Assembly (NCBI GenBank): GCA_019925795.1
Contig: CM034313.1
Location: 1,830,501 to 1,894,500 of the forward strand
From: Dendrobium chrysotoxum
Lineage: Eukaryota; Streptophyta; Magnoliopsida; Asparagales; Orchidaceae
Direction of reading: 5' to 3'
Length of the DNA: 64,000 nucleotides
Below are positions 31,348 through 43,398 of this stretch, in pieces. Position 1 is the first letter of the stretch. Every line of letters begins with the position of its first letter. Under the pieces are notes generated by a model, which saw nothing but the letters and a program-made list of their open reading frames with translations, had not been told where the DNA came from and did not search any database. Both the position numbers and the translations under genes were made by a program.

Positions 31348-34300
31348 ATGGAGTTGGAATGCTTGACCGAATTGCCCCATGCCCACGTAGATCGCCCAAG
31401 GAAGAGAGCGAGATTAGGCTGGGATGTGTCCATCGCTCCTACGGTATGCCTGATTTCTAAGGTTTTGTTAGCTTAAATTTGAAATTCTTTCTAATTTTTT
31501 TTAGATCTCTTGAGTTTTCTTTTTGATCTGCAGTTGAGCAAGGTATACACTTCTTTTTCTTTTCGCAATCTTTATTTATTGATCTAGATCTAGCTTTTCC
31601 TTTTACTTTAGATTATGTTTTGATGGATTTATATAATGATAGATCTGCTACAGATATGCTTTTTTTCTTAAGGACATGGTAGGTTCGCATGAAGAAAATT
31701 AGATCTATCGGGTTGTGGTATGTGGGATTATTATAAGCAAGTTATATGTGAAAGATGTGATGAAATAGCCTCTATTTGTTTGGATTTGTATGGTTGAACA
31801 TATAATAAAAACTAATCCTGCTTTTTAATGTTTGTTCATGTTATACAGGCGTAAGATCTAAGATAGCTTTCTCAAACTGATATTATTTATGAGTTTGAAG
31901 AAGTTAATGACACTAACATGCTTGGTTGTTATTTTGATGGATTAACAAATTAAAGGGCTGTTTGGATCTGATCTTTTTGATTTTTCCTTACTAAAGGACA
32001 TCGCTTTGCCCTGTTTGTTGACGTTTCTAGCAAGCCGTTTGGCTGATTTTGATTTAACTTAATATGATAGGTCTATCTAGGCAATTTCTTTTTTTTTCTC
32101 AGGGCTGCTAGATAACAGGTATCTAGATGCTCTCAATGCATTTATAAAAAAATAAAATAAAAACAGATGCCCAATATAGCATATGAAATTTAGGTAGCAA
32201 CAACATTCATTAAGCATGAACCTTATTTTTATAAGGGCATCTCCAACCATTCACCAGTTTGCAGTTCTCTCGAGCTTCCATTCGAATGGCAAATTGAAAT
32301 GCATATTTATTTTTTTATCTCCTCTGTGAACAGTGCAACGCCAATATCGGCATCATACTATTCACATAAACCCATTTTTTATGTTAGAAATGAGTTTTTG
32401 GTTGGAGATGAGAAAGAATATACATAGAATATTCTATTTTGGTGTTAGAAATGGAGATTGGTTTAAGATGAATTACTGTTTGATGTGATTTTTATTGCAT
32501 TTTGGTGTTAGAAATGAAGTTTTTGGTTGGAGATGCCCTAAATATTGATTTGCACTTGGATATGTCATGAAAACATAAGGCAACAGGTATTGCATCATTA
32601 AAGGCGATTTGATGCTCATATAGGTGCTTTTGCTTGTCGTAGTGTCCTCAAATACCTATGCAGGTGCTATTATTATGGCTTGCCTATGTGAGCGCCTTTC
32701 CTTGATTTAGAAGGGAGTAGCTGCTAATGCCTCAAATGTTGAAACAGATTAATTTTTTTATGATAACTTGGAATGATGAGATATCAGAAGAGCATCAATA
32801 GGTGAATAATCATGTGCTCTTATAAATAGTTTTATGTAATGCAGCTGCAGGAACTTATTTTCTAGATTATTAAATTAAAAAGATGTAAAAGATGAAGGGG
32901 ATGGGTCCGAAAAAAATAGAGAAAGACATCGAGTGGGTGAGATCTGATTATAGAGAAGTAAATATGGATGATAATGAAGAATCGAAGATAGAGTAGATGC
33001 TAATGAAGATTATATTATAATTAGGTTATGCAAAATGCAGTCTTAAGTTGTTTGTTCTTAGAGAATGGCGCTCTCCCAGAAATCTATTTGATTTTATTGA
33101 AAAGTCCATTGAATTGGGATTTCCTATTTGAGTGGGTCATTTTGGATAACTTGTAATTGTTTAAGATAAGATATATAGCAAGATTTTCTAACTTCAAACC
33201 AATGGAACTTGAAGAATCATTCATAATTTAATATGATAATTTTTTTAACTCAAGAGTATTCCTCATAATTTAAATAAATAACCAAGAAATATAGCTATTT
33301 TATAGCCTATGGTGGCATTAGTGCCTCAGATGTTTGATAGCCATATAGCCTTGTGTGCCCAACAATTTTGAAAACATTGGTTTCTTGATTAATATTCCAC
33401 TGCCATTCATATTTTAATTAACCAAACCAGAGATATACTTTGTTGCTTAATTAAGAGCCCAAAATAAGTCTCAGGATCATTGGATGGATGATACTTGTCA
33501 CGTGAATGCCATGCATTATTCATCCAATTGCTTGGAAACTTTTTTTGGCTGTGAGTAGGGATTGTGGCAATACTGACGTTATTCATTTGGATGTTTCATG
33601 ACATGATAAAACATGTTATGATTTAGTTATCAATGTTGACTGAAAAATATATTCATTTTACCTATTTTTCATCTAAGAATTGATATGTGTAATGGTAAAT
33701 ATTCATTAAGGTGAACATCCTTCCTCATTGCCTTCATGTATGGCATTCATGCCTATTATACATTTTTCAAATTCCTAAATCTGCTATTGCTTCATAGCAT
33801 CAAACATGATCATCTACTGACTACTAGCATGTTTGTTCTTTTTGTGGTATTGTTAAAGTGAAAGTTATGCACGAGTACTAGTTATATTTAATAATCGTGT
33901 AGCATTAGATTTCATAACACTTCAGTGGATGGTAATTCCTCAATCATTGCATAAGATTTTTTCGGTAATAGATTTCTTTTTATATTTATACTTGCCATGC
34001 TTTTGTATTCTAATATTTTTATAAATATGATGGGCGAAGTAAGAAATTTTGTTTGATGTGTGAAAAACAATAAAAATGTGGCTGTTTGTTGGCTCAGATA
34101 GGAGTTTTATGTGGGCAAGAAGTTGGTGGTGTTACAAGCTTGGCCTCTGTGGGGGCACCTTCAGACCATACTTATTATACTATGCATGCTAAGGGTGTGG
34201 CTCGAATTGCTTCCCCTCCATGGAGAGAAGATGATAAAGATGGCCATTACATGTTTGATCTTGGAGAAAATCTAACTTCTCGCTGTAATTATACTTGATC

Positions 34301-37093
34301 ACAATTATTAGAATTTGTTTATTCTATTAATTGGATTGGTTCAATATGCACATCTTTTGGGTGTAGTTTGATGCATTTTTTACTATAGATATGGATCAAT
34401 GTTTTTAGTCATAGGCTTTTGGTGATATATGTTTTAATAAATCTGTGATTCATGATTTGGTGTAGGGTTTATTTTTTTTTCTCATCAAATTGTATTCTGT
34501 TTTATATTCTTCTTGTATTTTTAGTACTGCATAATTAACTTGATGACATCATTGTTGTTAGCTGATTTTTTCTGTAGAAGTTATTTCCGTTGATCAATTC
34601 TGGTGTTTTAGCTTATTTAATTGTCATACATTCCAATGGTTGTAATTATTGAACCTTTTTTTAATCCGTTTTCTTGTTACTGTTGCTAATTTGTATTCCT
34701 TGCATTATTGTTTTGACTTGAATATTCAATAAAAAGTTTTAAAAAGATTTTTTCTTTTGACATTGAGAGATTCTGCTGTTAACTGTTTTAGTTTAACCAT
34801 GTTTCTTTGCCTAAAGATTAGTCTGCCATTTCTTGTGTTTTTGTGTTTTTTTTTTTTTTGATTTGGGTTATGTTTTGGTGTTTTTGTGATGATATGCTCG
34901 TCAGTCATCTTTCCCTCTTTTGACTAATTTGTTGCTCTATTTTTTGCAGATAAGATTTATAGCAAGATGGGAGAAGGTTAGTTATTGATTTTGCTTCTGT
35001 ATGATTAAGTGTATATTTTACATGTTCCGCACTACTCTATGTGGATAGCTTTAATAGGAAATGCTTTTTTTTTTCAACATCTCTCAACTTATGTAAACAA
35101 CTCATAGGTGGACTAAGTTGGCAATGCTCTTTTCAGGTACCTTTGGTCAGGTTCTAGAATGTTGGGATCGGGAATCTAAAGAAATGGTAGCAATTAAGAT
35201 TGTTAGAGGCATAAAGAAATATTGGGATGCTGCTCTGATTGAAATTGATGTGCTTCAACAGCTAGCAAAACATCAAGCGGCATCTGGCCTGTAAGTTGCC
35301 TGCCTTGCTTATTCTTGTCCATATTTTGTTATTTTGTTAGGTGGTAGGGGTAGGATTTCATCTATACATGGATATATTTTGCAGTTGTGTGCAAATAAGG
35401 AACTGGTTTGACTATCGTAACCATATCTGTATTGTAAGTATAATTGGTTTATAATGATTTCACCTGTTTAAAAGATGATCTTTGGGGGCTAAAATATGCC
35501 CATGAATTTAAATGACTTTTAACAGGTGTTTGAGAAGCTTGGCCCAAGTTTATACGATTTTCTTCGGAAAAATGGTTACCGACCCTTTCCAATTGATCTT
35601 GTTCGTGAGATTGGCAGGCAACTATTGGAATCTGTAGCATGTATAGACTATGCTTCCATTTTCTTTTCAGTTTTTATGCTTGTTTCTAATATTAGTGCAT
35701 CTTTGCTTTCTTTGAAAACCTTTTCGTGTGGATAGCTTCTGTTTGAACTTTTGGCATTCTATTGGTTCTAAAATCTAATGATGATTTTTAAATCTAATGA
35801 TGATTTTTAATATTTTTAGTTGTATGATTTGCAGCCAGTCTTTACTATTCGTTTTTAGGTATCTTTCAACTTTTTTTAGTGGTCGTATGGAGGGGAAATT
35901 TAATTTTATTTGCCATTGTTGAATCTGTGTGCAGTTATGCATGATTTGCGTCTCATTCATACTGATTTGAAGCCAGAGAACATTCTTGTTGTATCTCAAG
36001 AGCATGTAAATGTGTCGGATCACAAGGTATTTTGGTTATATATTTATTTTTCTCATATCTAAATTAAAAAAAAATTGTGTATTGTTTGTTTGGTGTTAAA
36101 TTGTATACTCAATAAATCTTGATTTGCTCATTCCCTTTGATTGGATCAGTTTCCTAGTCACAACATGAGATTACCCAAGTCAAGTGCCGTTAAGGTAATT
36201 GATTTTGGAAGCACAACTTACGATAGCCACGATCACAATTATATTGTATCAACGAGACACTATAGGGCTCCTGAAGTTATATTAGGTTTGTTCAGAACTA
36301 TAATAGTTTTATTCATCCTCTTGTGTTATTGCTTGTGTGAATTTGTTATATAACTCTTTGCGTGCTTGAAACAGGGCTTGGATGGAGTTACCCATGTGAT
36401 GTATGGAGCCTGGGCTGTATACTCGTGGAGCTTTGCTCTGTACGATGCTTGCCTCATATTTTGCAACTTAACAGAGTAAATGTCTTGAGTACTAATTTTG
36501 AAAATATCTTTGTTGCAGGGGGAGGCTTTGTTTCAGACTCATGAAAACCTTGAGCACCTTGCCATGATGGAGAGGGTGTTCGGTCCCATACCACGTCATA
36601 TGATGAAAAGGGCAGAGTAAGTAATCCTTTTAACCAGTCACATAAGGCTTTTGCTTGACAGGATATTTAATTTTCTTTTGAATTCTTTCAGTAGGCACGC
36701 TGAGAAATATTTTCGAAGAACTCGTTTGAACTGGCCAGAAGGTGCTTCCTCTAGGGAAAGCATCAATGCTGTTCATAAAATGCTTAGACTTCAGGTATTG
36801 GTTCCTTTTCTTCTGGGTGCCGTTTGGTATTTCTGTGTTCTTAGAATTGCTACAGTCGTCAATTGGACCAAACGTTGGCTTAAGAATGGTAGTAATTTTT
36901 TATAGTTGTAACCAATTTCGTTTTGTTTGTATTTTTGGCCTTTCAGAACTTAGTTATGAAGCATGTGGATCGGTCTGCTGGAGATCTAATCGATTTGTTG
37001 CAAGGTCTGTTCAAGTATGAGCCAGCTGAACGTTTGACGGCTCATGAAGCTCTTAGACATCCCTTCTTCAGGAATAATCGCAGAATGGAATGA
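31348..37093 (+). CDS. AFC2: LAMMER-type (CLK) protein kinase, AFC2-like, intact
   Basis: Coding exons as I place them: 31348-31443, (micro-exon 31534-31542), 34098-34284, 34950-34976, 35137-35290, 35385-35433, 35526-35640, 35935-36026, 36150-36285, 36375-36439, 36519-36616, 36692-36794 and 36947-37093. All use GT..AG introns and phases agree throughout, giving 422 residues, or 425 with the micro-exon. Arabidopsis AFC2 is about 427. Residues 1-26 (PHAHVDRPRKRARLGWD) are the family's basic N-terminus. Kinase motifs are GEGTFGQV, AIKIVRG, HTDLKPEN, DFGSTTY, RHYRAPEVI and the signature EHLAMMER. These nuclear dual-specificity kinases phosphorylate SR splicing factors. One oddity is AASGL where GGNR is usual before CVQIRNW. 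Otherwise no key residue is missing. Confidence 0.93.
31534..31542 (+). other. Candidate 9-nt micro-exon of the kinase gene (Leu-Ser-Lys)
   Basis: ttttgatctgcag|TTGAGCAAG|gtatac has good splice sites on both sides, keeps phase 0 and leaves a normal 90-nt intron before it. Adding three residues makes the spacing between GWDV and the conserved GxxCGQE the same as I recall for Arabidopsis AFC2 (eight residues). Without it the protein is three residues short there. Inference until cDNA is seen. Confidence 0.5.
32235..32538. mobile_element. Tourist-like MITE inside the large kinase intron (304 bp)
   Basis: Perfect termini GGGCATCTCCAACCA and TGGTTGGAGATGCCC, flanked by TAA (32232-32234 and 32539-32541). 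The interior repeats tgttagaaatgaagttttt. It lies in the 2.5-kb intron upstream of the exon at 34098. Confidence 0.88.
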
Positions 37094-37871
37094 AAACTTG
37101 CATATTCAAATTTAGATGTTGAATACTTGAGAAAAAAAAAGTGGCAGCAGCTGCAGGCTGACATAAAATTGTTTCCTTGTGTACAGTAATGGTTTATGAT
37201 ATATAGAAGCAGCAGCCTAACCTAACATGATTAGTGGAACCTCGATGTAATTTTTTTTAATGAGCGATCCTCATTTCTTTCCTGTTTCGTAAAATTTTTC
37301 TAGGTAGCCCTAATGATATTCTCTTCATAAAAGAGGGCATGACTCTTGATTCTTTTCAAATGGTGAATAGTACTTTTTACTCTCAAATTAGGCTTGCAAA
37401 ACACTATTAATAATTGAAGCTTGTCTGCGAAAGTCTGATGATTGTAAGTAGTGTTCCCAATGCATTTTCAACTAACCTAAAACACCTTAGCAGTAAAAAA
37501 ATTAAGCCTCAAAGTAAAAAAATTACAAGCATTAAGCATGCCTTGTCTTAAAGAATAGTCTGTGTTATGTCATGTCATATAATATTGTATATTTCATATG
37601 AATGTTCAATGTAGCCCCCAAATCATTAAGCATGACATGCAAGTCTCCAATAACATGTGACCTAAAGATAATACATTCAAATTCAAATAATATGATCATA
37701 GAATATCATCATATCACTTATTGTGACTAACATCATCCAATATAGATCATATTATTATACTCCCATGAAAATCACAAATGATCACGTAGAGTTGTGCAAA
37801 ACAACCCTAACATGAGGGGCCATGGGTCTCTCCCCAAGATCATCACACTAATATGTCTATAATGTGGGGTT
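37094..37871. other. 3' UTR and downstream flank of the kinase gene
   Basis: The kinase transcript probably ends within the first 200 bp. The rest is AT-rich DNA without a gene. Confidence 0.4.
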
Positions 37872-38481
37872 CAGCGGAGCCAATTTTTTTTTCAGGGGCT
37901 CTAAATTTATTTTGACAAACTTTTTATCAATTTTTTCATCTGGGCTTGAATTAACATTGACAATTTTAAAGCAATAATAATAATAATAATAAATAAACAC
38001 TAGCCATAATTAATTTATCAAAATTTATAAAATCAGATAAATATCAATTATGTATATTACAATTCAAAAAAAATAAAATTATTATTCAGATTTTTATGAG
38101 ATTTTACATTTATTTTTAATCTATAAGTATACTGATTTGATTTTGAAATTAACAAAGACAAAATAAAAGAAGCTCTAATTTACCATCTACTATGATTTGC
38201 TATACTTTTTTATATTTTTTATAGATTGGTATGTGATGCAGTGGATATTGCTTGGTTCATTGACATGCTATTAATTGGATTGCTAGATCTATAAGTAGGC
38301 TTCAACATAGCATGTTTAACTGACCGGTGATCATAACGGTATTGTAGTTTTCATGCAAGCCATGAAGTCCCTACGATTGCCTACCCCATTTGTCCATATT
38401 TTTTTTAATCCTTAATTAGACACTGCATTTTTTTTAGGGGGCACACGTGCCCCTCTTGGCCCCCCCTTGAATCCGCCAATG
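37872..38481. mobile_element. hAT-like non-autonomous element (about 610 bp)
   Basis: Left end CAGCGGAGCCAATTTT. The right end, reversed, is CATTGGCGGATTCAAGGGGG. Same family and layout as 44104-44707. No matching 8-bp flanks, so old or rearranged. Confidence 0.55.
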
Positions 38482-39046
38482 CTAGAGGCCACCAGTCTCA
38501 CCTAGTGAAGGAACATGTAAATATGATTGGTAATACACGACCACATCGAGTGTTGTCGGGTTGTTATATAAGATGTAAAAGAATGCACCAATAATTTGAT
38601 AGAAACCATTAACGCAAACATTTTAAGAAAAAAGATAAAACCACATATATAATGGTAGAAGCTTTGCAAATCAAACTTAGGAAATAATTTAACACCTCCA
38701 GTCCCACAAATATGAGGAATGTTGATTCATAAAATTGATCATAAGTAGTTACAATAAAAATACTGGTAATAATGATGATAAGGATGACTTCTTTTAATCT
38801 AAAAAAGCCTTTAAAGGGCTTCTGTTTCATTGACATAAACCAAAAATGCTTGCACAGCAGCAAATCCCACAAACCCAAACCTCATTGATCAAATAACTAG
38901 AGAAAAAAAAGTAATAGTTAAAGAATTATATGAGATTGCAACTAATTTGATCAAATAATTAGGAACTATAAGCAAAGAATTCTGCATAGCACCAGCGCCA
39001 TATCAACTGAAGCACTTTGCATCAACAACAAACATAAATGTGAAAG
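38482..39046. other. Intergenic DNA between element copies
   Basis: A weak 89-codon minus frame (38609-38878) is hydrophobic and unsupported. No feature recognised. Confidence 0.35.
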
Positions 39047-39057
39047 GCCTTGAATTA

Positions 39058-40534
39058 TCGGCGTATTAGTAAAACCGAAGTTAGAGAGGCTTTAAAGAAA
39101 ATGAAGTGTGGAAAAGCTGTTGGACCTGATGATATCCCAATAGAGATGTGGAAATGCTTAGGAGATGAAGGAATTTTATGGCTAACTAAACTTTTTAATA
39201 ATATTTTGAAGACTAAAAAGATGCCAGATGCGTGGAGAATGAGTGTATTGATTCCTATTTATAAGAATAAAGGTGATGCACAAGATTGTGCGAATTATAG
39301 AGGAATTAAGTTAATGTGTCACACTTTAAAACTATGGGAGCGAGTTATGGAGCGTAGGCTGCGGCGTGATACTAATGTTTCTCAAAATCAATTTGGATTC
39401 ATGCCTGGTAGGTCTACTATGGAAGCCATACATTTATTGAGAGGTTTGATGGAGAAATATAGGGAGAATAAGGAGGATCTACATATGATATTTATTGATT
39501 TAGAGAAAGCATATGATAAAGTTCCAAGAGAAGTGCTATGGAGAGTTCTTGAAAAGAAAGGAGTTAATAATGCTTATATTCAAATCATTAAAGATATGTA
39601 TGAAGGAGCTACTACTTGTGTTCAAACACAAGGTGGTTTGACCAAGTATTTCCCTATTTCGGTTGGATTACATCAAGGATCAGCTTTAAGCCCATATCTT
39701 TTCGCGTTAGTCATGGATGTTCTCACTAGACATTTACAAGAGGATGTACCCTGGTGTATGCTTTTTGCTGATGATATTCTTCTTGTTGACAAGACTAAAG
39801 AGGGAGTTGAAGGTAAACTTGAAGTCTGGAGATCAACCTTAGAGTCTAAAGGTTTTCGCTTAAGTAGATCTAAAACTGAATATATGGAGTGTAATTTTAG
39901 CAGTAATAGACCTAGTGAGGGGATTGTGACTTTGGGCGATCAAGTCATTAATAAGAGTACACGTTTTAGATATCTTGGATCTATTGTTCAGAGTGATGGT
40001 GAAATAGATGGGGATGTTATCAGCAGAATTCAAGTTGGATGGTTGAAGTGGAGGAATGCATCGGGCTTGTTGTGTGATAGAAAAGTCCCCCTTAAACTTA
40101 AGGGAAAATTCTATAAGATGGTGGTGAGACCTGCAATGCTTTATGGTGCAGAATGTTGGCCATTAAAAGAGAAGCATAATACTAAGTTATGTGTTGCGGA
40201 GATGAGGATGCTTAGGTGGATGAGTGGATTTACTCTTAGAGACAGGATACGAAATGAGCATATACGTGAAAAGGTTGAAGTAGCTCCAGTGGAGGATAAG
40301 ATTAGAGAGAGTCGCCTTAGATGGTTTGGTCACATAAAACGGCGGCCTTCCGATGACCCAGTTAGGAAAGTAGAGGTATTAGATTTGACTTATGTTAAGA
40401 AAGGTAGAGGTAGACCTAAAAAGACTTGGTTAGAAAATATTAGAAATGATCTTTCTCTATTAGATATAAACGAGAATTTGACTTTGAACCGGACACAATG
40501 GAGAAAAAGGATTCATGTTGCCGACCCCACGTAG
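39058..40534 (+). CDS. RTE LINE reverse transcriptase, N-terminally truncated, open to its natural stop
   Basis: The open frame runs from the truncation point (RRISKTEVREALKKMK) to a stop at 40532-40534, about 490 residues with no interruption. RT motifs are visible in order: KAVGPDDIPIEMWK, VLIPIYKNKGD, NYRGIKL, QFGFMPGRST, FIDLEKAYDKVPRE, GLHQGSALSPYLF and the catalytic LFADDILLVD. The C-terminal part (WFGHIKRRPSDDP, GRGRPKKTW) is the usual conserved tail of this group. The endonuclease domain is absent. The frame has no start of its own and is probably not translated. Confidence 0.88.
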
Positions 40535-40563
40535 TGAGACAAAGGCTTGTTATTGTTGTTGTT
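39058..40563 (+). mobile_element. RTE-clade LINE, 5' truncated, with 11-bp target duplication
   Basis: The perfect duplication GCCTTGAATTA (39047-39057 and 40564-40574) marks both ends. The 3' end is a (gttgtt)n tail instead of poly(A), as in plant RTE elements. The insertion is truncated at the start of the reverse transcriptase domain, so it cannot move again by itself. Confidence 0.92.
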
Positions 40564-40574
40564 GCCTTGAATTA

Positions 40575-40905
40575 GTAGCTGCATATTATTGGGCATGAGA
40601 TGAGACATAATTCAAACACCGAGAGCCAAAAAAATAAGAAACAAAAAGATGAACAAAGCTGAAATTCATAATGAGCTGAAGAACTTATACATTTTCATTT
40701 AAAATATGAAAGGCAACCACGCATTGCAGATCATACAAAGTTAACATACTTAACCAACATAGACACAAGCAACTACAAAACAAACGAGGCATGGGAGGAG
40801 AATAACTCACACAATGTAGCTGGGCTATCCCCCGTTGATTTTTCTTTTTTGCACAGGCATTTCATCAAACACATCATGGAACAAAAGGACACCAAGCTTC
40901 CAGCT
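40575..40905. other. 3' flank of the PPR gene
   Basis: Probably contains the 3' UTR of the minus-strand PPR gene. Nothing else recognised. Confidence 0.4.
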
Positions 40906-41817
40906 TCACCTGCCGAAGAGAAGGCTCATGATACCTCTGAATACCTGACCTCGTTTGCTGAGATTCTCTCTCACAGCCTTCTCATCTGGCCGAAATCCCT
41001 TTCCTCTCATTTCATCGAGCAAAATCCTGGCATCATCAAGCTGCTGCTCGCGAAGGTATGCCTCGAAGACTGCCAAGTACGTAGGGGCATTGGGCTTCAT
41101 TCCCTTGCCCATCATCTCAAGTAGGTACTTTCTCGCCTCCGGGAGTTTGGAATCCCTCGCAAGGCCCTTCGCGAGAACTGCGTAAGTGTAAGCGTTAGGA
41201 GAAACGCCGGAAGCAAGCATTCGATCGAAGGTACGTATAGCTTCTTTGGAATGCCCGCCAGCGTTGGCGTAGGCCTCGATTACAGCAGTGTGGGCGACGA
41301 CATCAGGCATAGTGCCCTTATCTTTAATAACTGCGAAGAGCTCGAGGGCCTCGTGAGTGAGTCCGTCTTTAGACAAAGCGTCGAACATCTTAACGGCATT
41401 ATTAGTGAGGCCATCCGTGCGCATCTTGTGAAAGATTTCCTGGAGGTTAGAAGGGTCTTTGGGTTCCTCTATCGCGGGTTTCTTGTTAAAGGGGTCGTAA
41501 GGAGGGGGCATGGTTTTGTTAGCCTTCGCCACGTCTTTGATCTTTGTGTCGTCCTCATCGTCAGACCAGTCGAATGAGGAGGGATTGTTGGTGTTCGAAT
41601 TGGAGGAGAAGGCGCGGAGGATGAAGCGGGGGTGATAAAAAATCGAGGATGAAAGTGGAACGGCGGAGAGAGGTGGGCTGAGATTGGGGCGGGGGTTGAG
41701 CGATTGTGGTGGAAGGGAGTGGATGTAAAGCGCGAGAGTGGGATATGAAAGGCGGCGAGAGACGAGGAGGAAGCATTTGGAGATGGACAGAGACGACCAG
41801 CGAAGCGCCGTCGCCAT
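40906..41817 (-). CDS. P-class pentatricopeptide repeat protein (At4g38150-like)
   Basis: Intronless frame of 303 residues from the ATG at 41817. The first ~70 residues are rich in S, R, L and P with few acids (MATALRWSSLSISKCFLLVS), fitting a mitochondrial targeting sequence. An acidic linker follows (FDWSDDEDDTK). From about residue 130, tandem 35-residue PPR helices are seen: THEALELFAVIKDKGTMPD, EAIRTFDRMLASGVSPN, EARKYLLEMMGKGMKPN and DARILLDEMRGKGFRPD. PPR proteins bind organellar RNA in a sequence-specific way. Size, single exon and ending (RGIMSLLFGR) fit the short plant PPR typified by At4g38150. The 5' flank is interrupted by a MITE 23 bp upstream of the ATG. Confidence 0.87.
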   Translation of the reverse strand: MATALRWSSLSISKCFLLVSRRLSYPTLALYIHSLPPQSLNPRPNLSPPLSAVPLSSSIFYHPRFILRAFSSNSNTNNPSSFDWSDDEDDTKIKDVAKANKTMPPPYDPFNKKPAIEEPKDPSNLQEIFHKMRTDGLTNNAVKMFDALSKDGLTHEALELFAVIKDKGTMPDVVAHTAVIEAYANAGGHSKEAIRTFDRMLASGVSPNAYTYAVLAKGLARDSKLPEARKYLLEMMGKGMKPNAPTYLAVFEAYLREQQLDDARILLDEMRGKGFRPDEKAVRENLSKRGQVFRGIMSLLFGR

Positions 41818-41840
41818 GGCGGTTGCCGAGTTTTGCTCAA

Positions 41841-42075
41841 GGCTTCGTTTGGTTATTTGCTACGTTTTTTTTTAAAAGGCAGTTTTTAGAAACTTTGGTT
41901 TAGAAAAATGAGTTCTCTAACGAAGAAGCATTAATAAAAAACTTTTTCAAAAAAGTAGAAAATAGAAGAAAACGGTGTTATTGAGAATGTACGTGAATAA
42001 ACCAAACGGTAAAGAAGAAAGAAAATTCCAGTTTTAAAACGGAATAAGCACAAAAAATGTCCAATCAACGAGGCC
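41841..42075. mobile_element. Tourist-like MITE abutting the PPR start (235 bp)
   Basis: Ends GGCTTCGTTTGGTTA and, reversed, GGCCTCGTTGATTGG, flanked by CAA and TAA. Same family as 1956-2213 and 60404-60609. It must lie in the 5' UTR or core promoter of the PPR gene. Confidence 0.65.
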
Positions 42076-42265
42076 TAAGACGTAAAAGGGAGAGGGAGAA
42101 GGACACGGAGGCGACAAAGAACAAGAAACTTGTGTCGATTTTTTTTTCGGGTTTTACATAAATCTCACGAAAGCCAAAAATATTCAAATGCTCTAAAAGA
42201 TTTCAAATTTTGTTAAAAGAGCATAGCAATACTTTCAAAAGTAAAATTATAAATTAAATTAAAAC

Positions 42266-43283
42266 TGTTGCGGGCTAGAATATACATGGAGATAGAGTTA
42301 TAATTATACGTCTTAGTATTGCACGGATATCCAGCTCACACACAGAGAACACAATATTTTTTACGTGGAAAACTCGGGAAAGGGAAAAAACCACGGGGCC
42401 TAGCCCAGTTTAAAATAATTCCACTAGAATTTGAGTAAAATATAATGGTCTGACTCGTCCTTGAAGACGACCAGATTACAAATGTTAACTGACAGTTTCG
42501 CAAAGGTCCAGTGTCACTCCAACGTCAGGTGGTGGTCCGGCATCACTTCGGTGTCAGGCGATGGTCCGGTAGTGGTACTTCAGCGTCAAGGGGGCACTCC
42601 AGCTTCGGGTGGCACTTCGACGTCCTTTGATGGTCTGGTGGTGGTTTGAAGAACTCCAGTATCTCTTGGTGGTCCGGCGGTAGTGCGACAGAACCCGACG
42701 GTGGTGTGGCAGAACTCCGGCGGTGGTTGAAGAGGAGCTAGGCGGCTGGAGCTTTCTTCATTTTCTTCCTTCTCCTCTCTTGGCTTCAATTCCCTTTTCA
42801 ACAGGAAATGAGATTCTATTTATAGAATTCTTTAGTGGCATGACTTGTAAATAAGTGAAAGATCAAGGGTAAATTGAGAGTGGTTCGGATGGACGAACGA
42901 TCTTGATTCCTGCGATCATGCACTGTTCAATAGACCTTTGACTATCTTAATGATATCAGAATTTGATGATCTTGGGCTCGTTGGATTCGTTTCGTCGAGC
43001 CGCTCAATTCGACTATAAGCACCTCACGATTGAAAACTGTTTGGTAACTCAAATTGTGGTTTGACCCTTCCAAAAGTGCTTCGAGTCTTTGATTTGGACT
43101 CATTTGGGCTTAGATTGGGTCGATTTTGGTGTCGTTGGGTTCATGTTTCCAAGACGCTCAGTTCGACTATAAGTTTGTAGAAATCAGAGTTTGAATGGTC
43201 TCAATTTTAATTTTTTGAAGCTTCCAACTTGATTTTGCCTCAAGATTTGTGCCTGATCAAGATAATTTTTTGATGATGTATCA
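42266..43283 (-). mobile_element. Solo LTR related to the Tat element (1018 bp)
   Basis: Minus-strand start TGATACATCATC and end GCCCGCAACA, colinear with the LTR at 13588-14664. It has the TATA box CTATAAATAG (42816-42825) and its own minisatellite of ggtggtccgg/cgtc words (about 42510-42730). There is no internal region on either side. The expected 5-bp duplication is not seen (AAAAC against ATAAT), and one end abuts an (aat)n(att)n microsatellite. Confidence 0.85.
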
Positions 43284-43398
43284 ATAATAATAATAATAAT
43301 AATTATTATTATTATTTAAATAAGATGTAATGTCTCTTTTTTCATATTTATTTTTAGGTAATAGTAATATAAAGTTTATATCACAAATAGATTCCACA

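Noticed and set aside
35449..36023. Minus-strand frames inside the kinase gene
   Set aside because: They overlap kinase exons and introns with consistent splice phases on the plus strand.
41469..41840. P/S/T-rich frames overlapping the PPR gene
   Set aside because: Shifted readings of the PPR targeting-sequence region; the PPR frame is clearly the real one.
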